Part shown: in pieces, positions 1 to 12,499 of the stretch
Layout of the letters: each line of letters begins with the position of its first letter
How positions within the stretch are numbered: position 1 is the stretch's first letter
From: Cryptomeria japonica
Taxonomy: Eukaryota; Streptophyta; Pinopsida; Cupressales; Cupressaceae
Assembly (NCBI RefSeq): GCF_030272615.1
Contig: NC_081414.1
Span: forward strand, 51,183,136-51,247,135
DNA length: 64,000 nucleotides
Direction: 5' to 3'
Notes under the pieces: model-generated
What the model was told of the DNA's origin: nothing
Databases searched by the model: none
Seen by the model: only the letters and a program-made list of their open reading frames with translations
Translations under genes and position numbers: made by a program

Positions 1-496
1 GAGATAAGTGGAGATTCAAAATTCTCTCCTATAAGAATAAAATTGTTTGACTCATAACATAGTAATATTCATCCTACAGTAGGCCTTCAACATAATGGTG
101 CTTCCAGGGGAGGGTCTGTTTTCTAGTTATACAATTAGGTGGGAATATGATAGAAAATCCACAAGAAGATAATCTTTTTGGGCTTATTGTTCTATCTTGG
201 GAATGCCATGGTAGTGAAAGATAATTTGCGATGGTGACTTTAGTATTAGTCGAAGAAGAAGAGAAATCTTAAATGATTGATGCTCATATTCAACAAATGA
301 TTGAAGAATCCAAAAAATCTACACTCCAAGATAATTGAGATATGGTGCCCTATTAGTGATGTAAGTCATACTTTTATGAGGTCTAAAATAAAGTAACTTG
401 TATGTTTCCTTTTGAGAAAATGGTCATTTTCAAAGACCGATATTTTGAAGAACAGTTACAAAGTTTTATTTATATATAGCAATAGGTAGATGAGAG
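1..496. other. Left flank, no recognised gene
   Basis: AT-rich DNA outside the first LTR element. The short open frames here have no recognisable domain. Bases 497-501 (AAAAA) are the left copy of the target duplication of the copia-type element that follows. Confidence 0.5.
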
Positions 497-501
497 AAAA
501 A

Positions 502-1220
502 TGTAAGGAAACTTGCAACCATCTTTATGACAATTTCCACATAGCCCATTTAAGATTTCAATCAAATCAATACATAGAAGCCATATGAAAAGAATAGACA
601 ACATATCCATGAAAATGTGACACAAGATATATCTTGGGAAAAATCCAGCCTCCAAAAGCATCATCCATCATGTATTATCAGCAATGTGTCCATTACAATA
701 CAAATATGGAAAGCTTCTAAAACCCAGCCATCAACAAGCCATCAACAAGCACTCCATGTGAACAAGCATGAATCCACACATCCCATGCCATGCTTCCTCC
801 TTCATAAATGCTAACTTGACTAACTGACCAACCCAAACAACTACCCTTGTGGTTGCTTTTATAAACACAATCTCCCACTAAACCACCAAGTGGTATTACA
901 TCAAACCATGTGACAATAAAATATAATATTTTTCCTACCTACCCTTGACCCACATTTAATATTGGTTACTTCATCACAATTACATTCCCCATTATTAAAT
1001 AAATATAATATAATAATACCAATGTGTCAATACAACTCATGAAGTGGTTACAAGAATATTCCAAGGGAATCTCTACATGTTGCACATCCATCTAGGTTCT
1101 TCTAGGTGCAACAATACAATATGATATTAAAATATAATTCTATGTCCACATCACAAAATAATAAAATAATATAACAATGAAACATTATTATGCAAGGTGT
1201 ACAACACCATTTTCCCAACA
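502..1220 (-). repeat. 3' LTR of the copia-type LARD
   Basis: Starts TGTAAGGAAAC and ends TTTTCCCAACA on the plus strand, so it has TG...CA ends. It matches 25187-25911 along its length. It carries a small local duplication of CATCAACAAGC absent from the other copy and lacks two short segments present there. Confidence 0.88.
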
Positions 1221-1231
1221 TTCTCCCACTT
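1221..1231 (-). other. Polypurine tract of the LARD
   Basis: Minus-strand AAGTGGGAGAA lies directly against the LTR start (TGTTGGG). Plus-strand DNA synthesis of an LTR element primes at such a tract, so this sets the element's orientation. Confidence 0.75.
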
Positions 1232-4200
1232 GTTGTATACATTGCATAAGGGCCAAGAAGTAATCTGTCACATGAACAAGAGACTGATCTCCACGCACAT
1301 ATACCATCATGGAATCCAAGTGCTCAATGTGCTCAGTCAAGATACATGCAACAAGAAACAAAGTGACCACCATCTCATACATGAATGCTCCCACCCTCCA
1401 TCATGCCATTGTCATTGGACATGAAAAAGGACATCCAAAGAGAAAGCCACACAATTTGTCACAATAAATGATAAGTCTTGCACCAACTAATATCCAAATA
1501 CAAACACTAATCCAAAGGTATCCAATGCAAAGGTAGCTGTTTACATAGTTGAAATAACACCCACATCAAGTGCTAACACATCAACTATACATGCCTCCAA
1601 GGCATACAAACCAAGTGAATAACATCTCATCAACATATGCAACCTGTAACATGCAACCATAAGCCCCAATTGCAATACCTTCCGTGTATGTACACCAAGA
1701 AAATCCAATTGTATAGGTAATGTCAAAATCAGAAATGAATCCACTAACAACATATCATAGAAGTTTAACCATGTAGTATCAATAACATCCACATCAATAT
1801 GAACATCATGTAAACCAGTAACTTGCAAGTACCACTCTCACACCATGTCTTCAACATTCTCCCATGTTCTCCACACCAACAAAAGAAAGAGATAAAAGAA
1901 CCACTATGTCATCTCCCACATGACAACACATGAACACAAAACCAGTGAACACTCCAAACAACCTCCAACCAATGTAGTGTGAATACGAACATCCAAGAAG
2001 ATAACCAAAATAAAAAGAGAAACAATGAAAATCAAATCCTGTAGTATGTACTTCTACACACACCTCTAAATGCTAACTGTGTCAAGTATGATCTCTTCCA
2101 TAAAACCCCACATGAAAAGAATAACAACACCCAAACATCGTTCAGTCCCTTGGACTAAACTAATATATATAAAATATAATCAACATGGATGTAAGCCTCT
2201 CATAACCAAGAAGATCAAACTAATATCCATTTTGAAACCAAGGGAATATGCCCAATAAACCATCTCCCAAATTAATATCAATGACTGTCACCATCATAAT
2301 AATAACCCAAATGCACAAGGAGATAACCAATGCCATACATCTCTCAAATGGACCCTCCAAAACTAACAAACTCCATGTATCTCAAGACCCATATCAATGA
2401 AAGATAAACATAACATTATGCACCTAACAGGAAAAATGGGCAATACCTCTTAAGTATCAAGCTATCAAGTAGACCAAGAGTGGGAATGAGAATGCTCATC
2501 CAAGACATCGAAGTCATCATGACTCATCTAAGAACAATCTCCTCTCAAGTCCATACCAATTGAATGCTCCTCGGTTTTCCTGCTGAAACCATCAACCATT
2601 CCAACAAATATCTCTAATCACAAGAGAATATCAACATCACCTATGTCTTCAAGTATCCATGAGTACCTGTAACCAATCAATCCATGCTAAACTCCAAGTA
2701 AAACACCATGAAGTAATCAAGAAAATGATCATGTACCCAATACAAAGAGATCTACCAAGATCAATGCCAAAGCTCCAACCACAAAATTAGGAACAAAACA
2801 TGACAACATGATCTAACCATCTCCTCCAAAGAGATAACATTCTCCATATGAACATATCAAATAACCATATCATGCCAATACTCTAAATGCAAATCAAGAG
2901 TGTACTATGACATAATATCAACCATTCTAACATGCAAGGATAACATGTCAAATAAAATCATAAACCCACATCTATACCAAGAACTTTGTGAGTCCTCGAG
3001 ATGCAAACATCTCCTAATAGTGTACCCATAAATGTGAAAGACCCTTCTGCAGCAACAAGATCTAATGCATCCTCCAAACATTTTCACAATAAAAAGATCA
3101 TCCACCATCCAATAGTGAATACACATCACTGCTACAAGCTTCCATTGAACCGTGATACCAAGCTCTCCATAGCATCGTGATAATCATCTCCTAAATGAAG
3201 ATCATCTAGGTCTACACACATAGAACTAAAATATCAACAATATCAAGTAAACCATGAACTCCATCTCAAGAAGATACAAAACCACCAACAAACAATCAAG
3301 AACCAATCCTACACCGCCACATCATCACTATCAAAAGCTCTCACTGAAAGTGTATACAAGCTATCCATGACAATATGATAAAACCATCCTCTAACATGAG
3401 AATCAACCAAATCCATCTAACAATCAAAGAAATCAAAGCATACATCATGAGCTCCCGAAAATTCAAAGTAACCATGATCCTCAACACAAGAAGATACACT
3501 GCCATATCAATTAGGAATCCAATCAAATAATCATCAATTAAAGCACCTGCAAATCCAACCATGTCATGCCAAAGTCCCTAAACACAAGGAACATCCATGG
3601 CATCATGATCTCATCCACAAAGCAAGCATCTAACTCAATGTGTCCAACCTATCAGCATCACATAGTCAACCATGTAGGTCCCCCATCATGATTGTACCTG
3701 GTAACAACATCTCTCCTCCTCAACATGAAAACAAAATCAGCAAACCAATGACTAAGTCAAGCCACCAAATCTGAATATGCATAAACAATGAAAGATCTAT
3801 GGGCATAGACAACCCATATCTAGGCCATAAATGCAATCATGTAAGTATAGACCACCTACAACATTTCACAACTTGTAGACCCAACAATGCAAGATACATA
3901 CTCAAACCAAAACTGATAACCATGTCAACATGAGAGTAATCGAGATACAAATCACTGAGTATACAATGACATCAAATCAAAATCTCCAATATGTAGCATG
4001 CCATAAACTCATAATGTCACCATAGTCAAGAGAACTCATAAACAACTTAGATCAAAATATTAGCATATAAATCATGTCAAACCTACTCCAAATCTGAACC
4101 AAAGTGTAGTGCTCTCCAAGAGCTTTCCGTCGACTATCCAAAATCTGTCTCCATATGCTCAAGTTATGACCTCTCAAAGCCGTAAAGGTAATTGTCACTT

Positions 4201-4440
4201 CCATCTGACATTTAACTACCCAAATAGAAAAATATAGAAAAATTGATCATAAAAACATGAAGTTCATTCAACCACCTTTCCAATGACTATAAGAAGTCAA
4301 AAAACCGACATCATACACCCAAGATATGCTTTGTGAAAGAAAACAGACAATTAGGCTATAAATGCAAGCATGGACTCCACAATAATTTCTCCAATATGCC
4401 ATAAAAATAGATTTTAATTTTTCTTCCAATATGCCAATAA
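1232..4440. other. Non-coding internal region of the LARD (3' part)
   Basis: About 3.2 kb between the purine tract and the gypsy-1 insertion. The plus strand is rich in CATC/CCAA words, with many short open frames on both strands. None shows zinc knuckle, integrase DDE, RT YxDD or RNase H motifs. The longest, 1541-1828 minus, is hydrophobic with no family I recognise. Bases 4441-4445 (ACAAT) are the left target duplication of gypsy-1. Confidence 0.6.
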
Positions 4441-4445
4441 ACAAT

Positions 4446-5935
4446 TGATGCATGTTGAAAAGGACACAAGAAATACAAGACAAAGTCGTTAGTGTTGTTA
4501 GTGACAATAAAAAATGAAAGATGAATGAAACTATAATCCTAAGCATGCATATCAAGAGAGATATAAAACAAATTATGGAAAGCACACAAAAACGAAGGAA
4601 AGACACAAAACCCTCCAAGATGCCCTCCACCATGCTCATAGTTGCTCCTCCCTTGTTCCTCTCCTCTCCAAGTTCCACATGAGTGTAGCCCTCAACTTTT
4701 TGCACTATTATGGATGTCTTATGGAGATTCAAGATTATGAAAATGAAGATAACTAATTATGCAAATGTAAACAAGCTAATATGAGAAAATACCTTAATGA
4801 TTCTATGTTAATTTTAGCCAAAATAACAAAGAAAAATGCTTCTAAATTCTCTCTCAAAATTACTATAAGTTTGATGCATACAAGATTTTTGGATTTCTGG
4901 ATGCTTTCGGAGAAGGAAATAAGCTCTATTTATAGGAAAAATGGAGCAATGGATGGTTGAGATTGAGCAATCTCAACAAGGGTTGGGATTGATGGGTTTA
5001 TGATCCATGTGAGGGTTTTCAACCCAATCCCAGGATGAAAAATGTCAACATGAGATGGCTTGAAAGGAGAGGGAAGAAGCATTAAATTCTTGAGATGACT
5101 TGAAGCTTACCTTGGTAGGTAAGGTTAGGCTTGAGTTGAATGAATAAAGCTTTTATCCAATGAATAATGCCTTTATCCAATGGATAAATTCTTGTGCAAG
5201 AGTTAGTGGGGATAACCATAGTCAAAGCAATGAATGCTTAAAGAGACCCATGAGTTAAATGGGGTTTGAGTTAGAGGGAAAGTCTCTAACCATGTGGGTG
5301 AGTTGAGTTTAACCATAAATGGTTATGCAAGAGCCATAAATGGTTATGTAAGAACCATTAATTGTTTGGAAAACTTTAGGGGTTAGCTTGTTGGAGAATA
5401 AAAGCTTTTAATTATTTTCAAAGACTTTGAGGCTTTGAGAAGTGACTTCAAGTTGCTTAGAAATGTGACAATAATTAGGGAGGGTGATTAGGCTAATTAG
5501 GAATGGTTTAGAAGAATCTAGAATGGGTTTAGGATGCAAGTGGGTTTGGTGGGTGAGAGAAAATAGGATTTTAATTAAAATAAAATTACTTTATTTCAAC
5601 CAAATAGGTGCAACTTGCATTTGTAGGAGAATGCAAGTGGGGGGGGGGGGGGGGGAGGGGGGGTAGTTTAGGGATTTAAATAAATATTTATTTATTTATT
5701 TAAAGGAGGAAAGGGGTTAAATTAAATAAATATGTTTCATTCATTTAATTGATTGTTAGAGTGTGGCTTAGTGAATTGATTTAAATAAATTGAACAATTT
5801 ATTTAGTTAATAGAAGAAGAGGTTGAGGATGAAATTAATTAAATATTAATTTAATTAATTGTTTGACTAATGGTTAAATAATCAAATAAATAGTAAATAT
5901 TCATTTAATTAAGTGGACGGATTTATGTGACTACA
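4446..5935 (-). repeat. 3' LTR of gypsy-1
   Basis: Minus strand starts TGTAGTCACATAAATC and ends TGCATCA. It contains a TATAAATA box (4927-4934, minus), a run of about 25 G (near 5639-5663) and AATTAAATAAAT-type inverted AT blocks. A solo LTR of the same family lies at 28472-29932. Confidence 0.9.
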
Positions 5936-5950
5936 TTTGCCCCTCTTTGA
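5936..5950 (-). other. Polypurine tract of gypsy-1
   Basis: Minus strand CTCAAAGAGGGGCAAA directly precedes the LTR start TGTAGTCAC. A very similar tract precedes the 3' LTR of gypsy-2 (39202-39216), consistent with related elements. Confidence 0.8.
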
Positions 5951-6340
5951 GACGGTGTGGTTTATCACGTTGTTTCAAAGAAAGAAAAATATGTGTGAAG
6001 AAACATGCCCCATAAATGTTAATTTAGTGGGTGGTATGCCCCCTCGAGAGATGGGCCGAAATTTTTTGAAAAACCGGGCGATCTCTCAAAAAGGAGAAAG
6101 AAGTTGGAGGGGGGTAGAATAGAAGAAATTAGAAAGAATGGAAGAAATTGGAGTTAAAACGGAGAAATTAGAGGCTTCCGAAGTTCACAGGGACCACGAC
6201 GGTGAGCGGGGTGAATTAGGGTTAGGGTTGGGGGGTATATATGTAGTTGAAGGGGTAAAAATAGGCTCATTTGCACCTATCTCCCTAGCAGTTTGGAGCT
6301 CTGATAATGACCTTTGGTGAATGAGTGAGCAACAATCATC
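5951..6340. other. Region upstream of the antisense PMD gene
   Basis: About 390 bases between the gypsy-1 purine tract and the first PMD exon. If the antisense gene was transcribed, its promoter should lie here or in the LTR. TATATATGTAG occurs near 6235-6245, but I cannot call it a TATA box with confidence. Confidence 0.35.
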
Positions 6341-8990
6341 ATGCTCGTGTCGATAGCAGATCACCTGTTAGAGCGGATCCGTCGATACCAGCGGCCAGAG
6401 TACTACGGACCAGCGGTACATAAATCTTGAATTTTGTTTTTTTATGCATTTTTGTCATTTTTTTAAAGTGTCAAAGTCCAAATATGATAATAGCGCTAAA
6501 ACTATGTTTTAGCGCTTTTGTCACCTAAAATAGCGCTATTGTGTTGCATTGGCGCTATTGCATGGTTGTTGTAGCACTTTTGTCAGTTTAGCGTGATTGT
6601 GATCTAGCTATGGCACTTTTGTATTTTTAGCACTGTTGGGTGGAGGTTGTAGCGCTTTTGGCATGTAATAGCGTTATGGTATAGTTGTATTAGCGTGTTT
6701 GTTGTTTTAGCATTTTTGTCAACAAAGTAGTGCGATTGTAGTAAAAAAACTGCCCCAGGGTTAGATAAAATATCTCCTGATGCCTGTGTCGAGTGATTGA
6801 TTAGTTGTTTTGATGAATCATAGTAGCCCCATTGAGACTAGGTCATTGTGATAAATGTTTGTTGTAGTCTAGGTTTTCCATGATCGATTACCTGTTGAGA
6901 CCCAAAGATACTTGATCAAAGTATATGTTGATAGTCTAGGTTGAAACTTAAGAAAGTTTGTAGCAAAACAACTGATGGTTGTGTTGATATGTGTAGGAGG
7001 ATCTTTTCATCTTACAGATGCAAGAGAGGCATCCTGCCACAGAGCAGCTATGTGAGCAGTTGATAGAGGTGGAGAAAGATTGTATATGTGTAGCAAGATT
7101 ATATGACATGATGTATCTACCCATGATTCGGATGAATCGTGGTCTACTGACATCATTGATGGAGCAATGGCACAGCGAGACATGCTCCTTTCACTCGACG
7201 ATGGGAGAGATGATGATCACTTTGGAGGATGTATGGTGGATTTTGCATATTTCGATCAGAGGGGAGCTTGTTACATATGATCACCACCTAGGGATAGCAG
7301 CCATAGAGAGGATCTTTGTGGAGGATGTATATATCGAGGATGGCTTCATGGCATGGGAGGATATAGAAGCACTGTATGAGCCTCTACCCGCAGTATAATC
7401 AGGGATCATTGGGGGTTTGCTTTGCCCTGATCGACATTCACATGGATTGGCCACTGGTTGGGGCCAGGTGATAGAGCAGATGGTGACTGAGGGGACCCAT
7501 TATGTATGGGGTCCATGTGTGTTAGCGCACCTTTACAGGGATTTACATGAGGCAGTGTACTGAGAGACTAGATCACTAGGGGTGTGGATCACGTTGCTGC
7601 ATATCTGGGCTTGGGAGCACCTGCCAGTCACACGATCGGTATGCTTGAGGTTTAGGGTGATAGATCAGCCCTATGTGTTTATGTATGGAGGTTTGATGAG
7701 CCAGCTCCATTTGGGGAAGTTGGAGTTTTGGCGACGAGCTTTGGATGACCTAGATATAGTCATATGGAGGTTGTACCTTGATTGTGAGCCCTGGGAGGAT
7801 AATGGAGAGACCCTACCATATGTATTTGTGACACATTTTTTGATTAGTCGCACATCCTACTATGTGGAGATACAGTCTCCAGGGAGAGTGATGAGATAGT
7901 TTGGATGGAGGCAGGGTTTGTTGAGGGGTTCGGGGGAGTATGCAGGGTAGTGTGGGAGACATTTCTGTGGGGGTCGGTGTTATCTTATGATCAGGCCCTG
8001 GCAAAGTTCCAGACATTACAGGCGAAACCATGGCAGATGAGGCTAGAGATTGTGGATGCAGGGGTGACAAAGGAGTACACATAGTATCATGCCGCTCATC
8101 CGATTTCATGGATTTCCAATCTGGTAGAACCTATACCACCTTTTGCTGACAATAGAGGACGGTGATGAAGGAGGAGAGGCAAAAGGGGAGGAGGAGATGG
8201 TGGAGGAGGAGGAGGAGGAGGAGATGGAGGTGGTGAGGGTGGTGGAGGTTTTGGAGGAGCAAGAGGAGGGGGAGGGGGTGGGAGTGGATTTGGAGGTGGA
8301 GGTGGTGGAGGAGGAGGATTACAGAGGAGAGGCAGAGATGGGAATCCTTTACGACTATCACAGGGTCCACCGATATAGGGAGCAACTAGAGCAAGAGGTA
8401 GGGATGTTGGTGGGGGAGAGGAGTGTATGGAGATGGGAGGTGGAGCTACAGGTGGTGGAGAGGATCCTATGGAGATGGGACATGGAGCTATAGGTGGAGG
8501 AGAGGGTGATCTATGGGAGTTTATGATTATACGGTTGCAGACTCAGTTAGAGGATGTGGAGGCAGAGATTGCAGCCAGGGATGTCTAGCTTTTTGCATGG
8601 AAGGCTGAGAGAGAGAGACAGAGATAGAGACAGAGACAGACAGAGATAGACAAACAGACAGATAGACAGATTGAGGGAGGTGCAGGATATATTTTGAGTG
8701 TTCGAGGGAGCATAGGGACAGGGTCCGACTGGGGAGGTGTTGAGGGAGATGCGGTGGGCAGGTGGAGAGATTGACTATTGGTGGGGATTATATGAGCAGG
8801 TTGTGCCAGTTAGTTAGTGAGTACTGAGCTATTCCTAGATGCGGCGAGTGAGATCAGAGAGGTCTCAAAGGGTTCAGAGTAGTGGTGGTGTCATGGGTCC
8901 TCCTCGACGAGATGGTGAGGGTGGGTGGTGGGGGAGCAGCATCTGGCCAGAGTGCTATTTGAGAGATTCTATGGATTTGTTACTTTGTTA
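6341..8990 (+). pseudogene. Plant mobile domain (PMD) protein gene, antisense to gypsy-1, degenerate
   Basis: Exon 1 (6341-6415) encodes 25 residues ending RPEYYGPA. A GT...AG intron (6416-7017, acceptor TCATCTTACAG) leads in phase 0 to exon 2. Exon 2 has the pattern of the PMD family (aminotransferase-like proteins such as MAIN/MAIL1 and transposon-encoded relatives): SETCSFHST.GEM.ITLEDV near 7180-7230, LAHLYRDLHEAVY near 7520-7560, IWAWEHLPVTR near 7600-7640 and LGKLEFWRRALD near 7715-7750. Stops fall after 7395, near 7560 and near 7896. A frameshift follows, then a Gly-rich tract (8160-8330), a GACA-rich tract (8606-8671) and a weak tail (LQTQLEDVEAEIAARD). PMD proteins are nuclear and linked to silencing and genome stability; what a retrotransposon copy does is unknown. 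The 3' end is approximate. Confidence 0.82.
6485..6735 (+). repeat. TAGCGCT-type motif array in the PMD gene intron
   Basis: About a dozen degenerate copies of TAGCGCTTTTGTCA / TAGCRCTATTG at 20-30 base spacing, e.g. 6491, 6510, 6531, and near 6550, 6573, 6591, 6640 and 6662. The core AGCGCT is a palindrome, but the flanking TTTTG gives it a direction, here plus. The same motif occurs in minus orientation at 20620-20910. Confidence 0.75.
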
Positions 8991-11527
8991 TTAGACTGTT
9001 ACTTGGATGGCTCTTGGTAGTTGATATATTTTGACATCATTGTACTCTGGTACATGTATTCTTTTTTATGTGATATATGAGGAGATCCCATGTTTTGTGA
9101 TGATATGATATGTATATATGTGATGACATGTATGTTTTTATGCAGGATGATGATTATGAGTTATGCTTAGATACATGTTGTGGAGATGTTTTACTTTCTA
9201 GATGTATATGTTGATGATATGATGTCTATATGCATGCTATGGATGATTTGCTAACATGTGGATGCAGGTTAACAGATGGATGATGCTTTTGTAATGCTAT
9301 TAATGTGATGCAATGATGAGATGAGATAATGAATAATGATATTGTGATAGATAATACTTGTTCATGTTGATGATATGATATGACGATGATATGAGTAAAT
9401 GATGCATATTTTTAAGATGAATCTAAATGTTTATGGATTAATGCCCTTAAGTGGATGAACAAATGTTTATACAAATGTTATGTATGCTTCTAGATGAATG
9501 CACTTAAATGGATTAACAAACGTTTATACAAATGTTATGTATGTATGCACTTAATGAGTAAATATACTTTAATGATTAAATGAATGCCACTAAATGATAA
9601 TGAATAACTGCATTTTAATGCAAGTAAAGGATAATGAATGCATCTTAATGAATCTAGATGAAACTAAATAGGTAAAAATGCACCTACTAAATGAGTCTAA
9701 ATGAAACTTAAATGATAATGAAATGAATGCATATTTAATTATTTTAAAGGAATGCACTAAATGGGTGGATGAAATGTCCTTGATAAAATGTAAGTAAATG
9801 ATGATAAATCATTTAAACAACTAAAACGATGACGAATAATTTGTGTATGATTTAGATGAATGCAACTTAATGATTGAGATGTAACTAGATGATAGCAAAT
9901 GTACCTTAATAACTAAGTGCATGTACATTAAGGCATAATATGTAACTAAAATGAACATAGATGAATGAAATTATTTGAAAGGTATTTAGATGAAGATAAA
10001 TGCACTTAATACAACTAAAAGAAATGACGAAATGCAAGTAAATGAGAACAAATGCATTTGATGTTTTAAATGCACTAATTTGATGAAAAAATCAATGCAC
10101 TTAAAATAAATCTAAATGCAAGTAAATGATAATGAACTGAATGCATTTTATCCAACTAAATGATAATGCCATGCCTTTATGATATATGAATGCAAGTTGG
10201 TGATAATTTGTAGATGTGGAATGCAGATGTGAAATGATGTATCGGAGAAATCCGTCATGATTGTACCCAAAGACAAATTTATATTAGGTGCTTTCTCATA
10301 GAAACCTGAATTACTTGCATGCAAACAATAGATATGAACAATGAATGAGAAAATGGATGGGTGATATGCAATGGAATGCAATATAAACAGATGAGATGAA
10401 ATAATGATCCATAGATTATTCATAGTGCTTTATTTTCCTCATTGAGCATGGTACTATCGTTCTTGGCTGAGGTATCAGGAACCAATTTTGAGAATTTCAC
10501 CTGTAAGCAAGCATCGCAGACAAGGAAAAGTTACCCTCCATTTTGGTTCATGCACAAATGGTTGAGGTATACGCTGTAGTCAGTAAGCCATAGTGATCTT
10601 TGACTGTAGTTTGCATAGGATCACGTAGCTTAGTGAACTTCCCACGTAGACACCATTAGTACATGCCCTAGAACTTCTTTGGAACAATCTTTAGATAACA
10701 AAATAGAGAAAAAGATATCAGGAGCCATCCCGACTACTCTAATCACATGGATATCCCAGAGTAGCGTAGGAACCTAATATGAATAAATAAAGAAATAAAA
10801 AATTGACCAAGTTCTCATCAGCTAAACAAAATTTTCTTGTCAAAGAAAATGTTACAATGTCTTTGTTTTGTAAGGAAGGATGAATCCTTGCGAAGACGAT
10901 TATGTGTGGATGTTTTTGATTGGTTGGTTGATTTGCTAGGTAGTCATTGTTTGAGTAGCTCAAAAATGCTTGTTTGGTGTCTGTTACGATATGTGTATGT
11001 ACAAAAAATATTATATATTGCAATGTTTTTTATTGATTTTTTATGTTTTTGACATGTTTTTGGATTTTGTGAGTGTTTTTTAATGTTTTTGGTATATTTC
11101 TAGCCAGTTTTAAATGAGGAACTCAATGAATCACAAGTAATGTATAATCCACTTCCATCAGTAGGTTAAGAGCATTGCCCCCAGTTTAGATGTCACTATG
11201 AAAGCGGGATGCAAGACACATGAAGTACTAACCCTGATTGCAGATCAATAACAAGCCATGGTTTGAATGATAGATGAATGGACACAATGGATGTGATCGC
11301 AATGAGTCTGAAAGACAAGGGAGCCATAAATTTTACGAGTAGCACCTATTTTCCAGGTTTTCACCATCATACTTACCCAAGGTGCAACCGTAGCGGTTTT
11401 CACCGTTTGGATGAATGATTTTTCTTTACTATTTTCTTGATTTTTTTGTATTTTCTTCAGGACATTTTTTTGAATGTTTTTTAGGTGATTTCTGATATAT
11501 TTGGAGGAGTTTTAAGCTCTACACATC
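8991..11527. other. Non-coding region between PMD and gypsy-1 pol (convergent 3' ends)
   Basis: Lies between the 3' end of the plus-strand PMD gene and the 3' end of the minus-strand integrase. It is mainly a degenerate ATGAATGCA repeat (9360-10175), followed by T-rich DNA (11030-11110, 11420-11510). Around 10240-10275 there is weak similarity to 40200-40260 in gypsy-2 (AAAGACAAATTT...), so this post-pol stretch is shared ancestral Tat sequence. No gene seen. Confidence 0.55.
9360..10175. repeat. Degenerate ATGAATGCACTTAAATG minisatellite
   Basis: Roughly 20-35 base units built from ATGAATGCA, CTTAAATG and AATGATAATG repeat over about 800 bases with poor phase. It is low-complexity and non-coding in all frames. 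Confidence 0.7.
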
Positions 11528-12440
11528 TTATGTATGAAACCGTTTGAGGTGCATGTTGTTGATCGGATCTACTAGTGGCTCTCCTTCTGAAGTTGCCAAC
11601 TGATATGCCCCAGACCCGAATATAGCAGTGATAACATATGGACCCAGCCATTTGGATTCAAACTTGCCTTGATGTTCTCTGTTTGGTTGGTTGAGAGGAT
11701 TTTCCCTCAGAGCAAGATCACCTACCTCAAATGTACAAGTTTTAATCTGATGATCTATCAGATTGTGCAAGGAGATCCGTAGAGATGGTAATTCAACCTC
11801 AATAGGAAAAATGGCTTCTGCTCCATAAACCAATGAGTAGGGAGTTGCGCCTATAGGGGGATGCTAGTTCGATACGCCCATAGTGCTGGATTTAATCGAA
11901 TGTGCCAATCATGTCCAACATCATTGATTATCTTTTTAAGGATCCTCAATATATTATTGTTTGATGCTTCGGCTTGACCATTGCCTTGTGGGTAATAGGG
12001 GGTGGAAAAACGGTGTTAGATGTCAAACTTCTCACACAGCTCACAGACATCCTAATTTTTTAAAGGAAGCTCCTTATCTATGATGATGGACATGGGTACA
12101 CCAAACTGGCAGATGATGTAATTAAGGATGAATGAAGCGATCTGCTTGTTGGTGACTTGGGTAACTGGAATAGCTTCGATCCACTTTGTGAAGTATTTGG
12201 TGGCGGTAATGATAAATTTATGGTTGTTGGATGAAGATGGATGGATTTTACCCACAAGGTCAAGTCCCCATTGACAAAAGGGCCATGGTGTTGTGATTGG
12301 CATCAATTCCTATGTTGGGGCATGTATCAGGTCTCTGTCAACTTGGCACTTCTTGCACTTTCTGACAAAATAGTAGGAGTCTTTTTCCATGGAGGGCCAA
12401 TAGTATCCAGCGTGCATGCTTTTCTTTGCTAGGGAAGGAC
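11528..12440 (-). pseudogene. Gypsy-1 integrase
   Basis: The minus strand shows a partial zinc finger (CKKCQ), then the core motif PFCQWGLDLVG (first Asp), a second Asp in IIDKELP, and PQGNGQAEAS with the Glu near 11990-11970. A C-terminal part follows: GPYVITAIFGSGAYQL, ending HLKRFHT at the stop 11528-11530. Integrase joins retroelement cDNA to host DNA. The D, D and E positions are still visible, but at least three stops and frame changes interrupt the reading frame between 12300 and 11830. Confidence 0.88.
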
Positions 12441-12499
12441 CACTTGAGTGAGACCCACAAATTCCTTCATGTACCTCTTCCAAGGCTTTTGTTATCTCA

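Noticed and set aside
4268-4732. 154-residue minus frame, with relatives at 20978-21283 and 29631-29840
   Set aside because: Similarity among the three comes from shared LTR sequence of the gypsy-1 family, not from a conserved protein.
8131-8385. Minus-strand Leu/His-rich frame
   Set aside because: Shadow of the Gly-rich GGAGGN tract of the PMD pseudogene.
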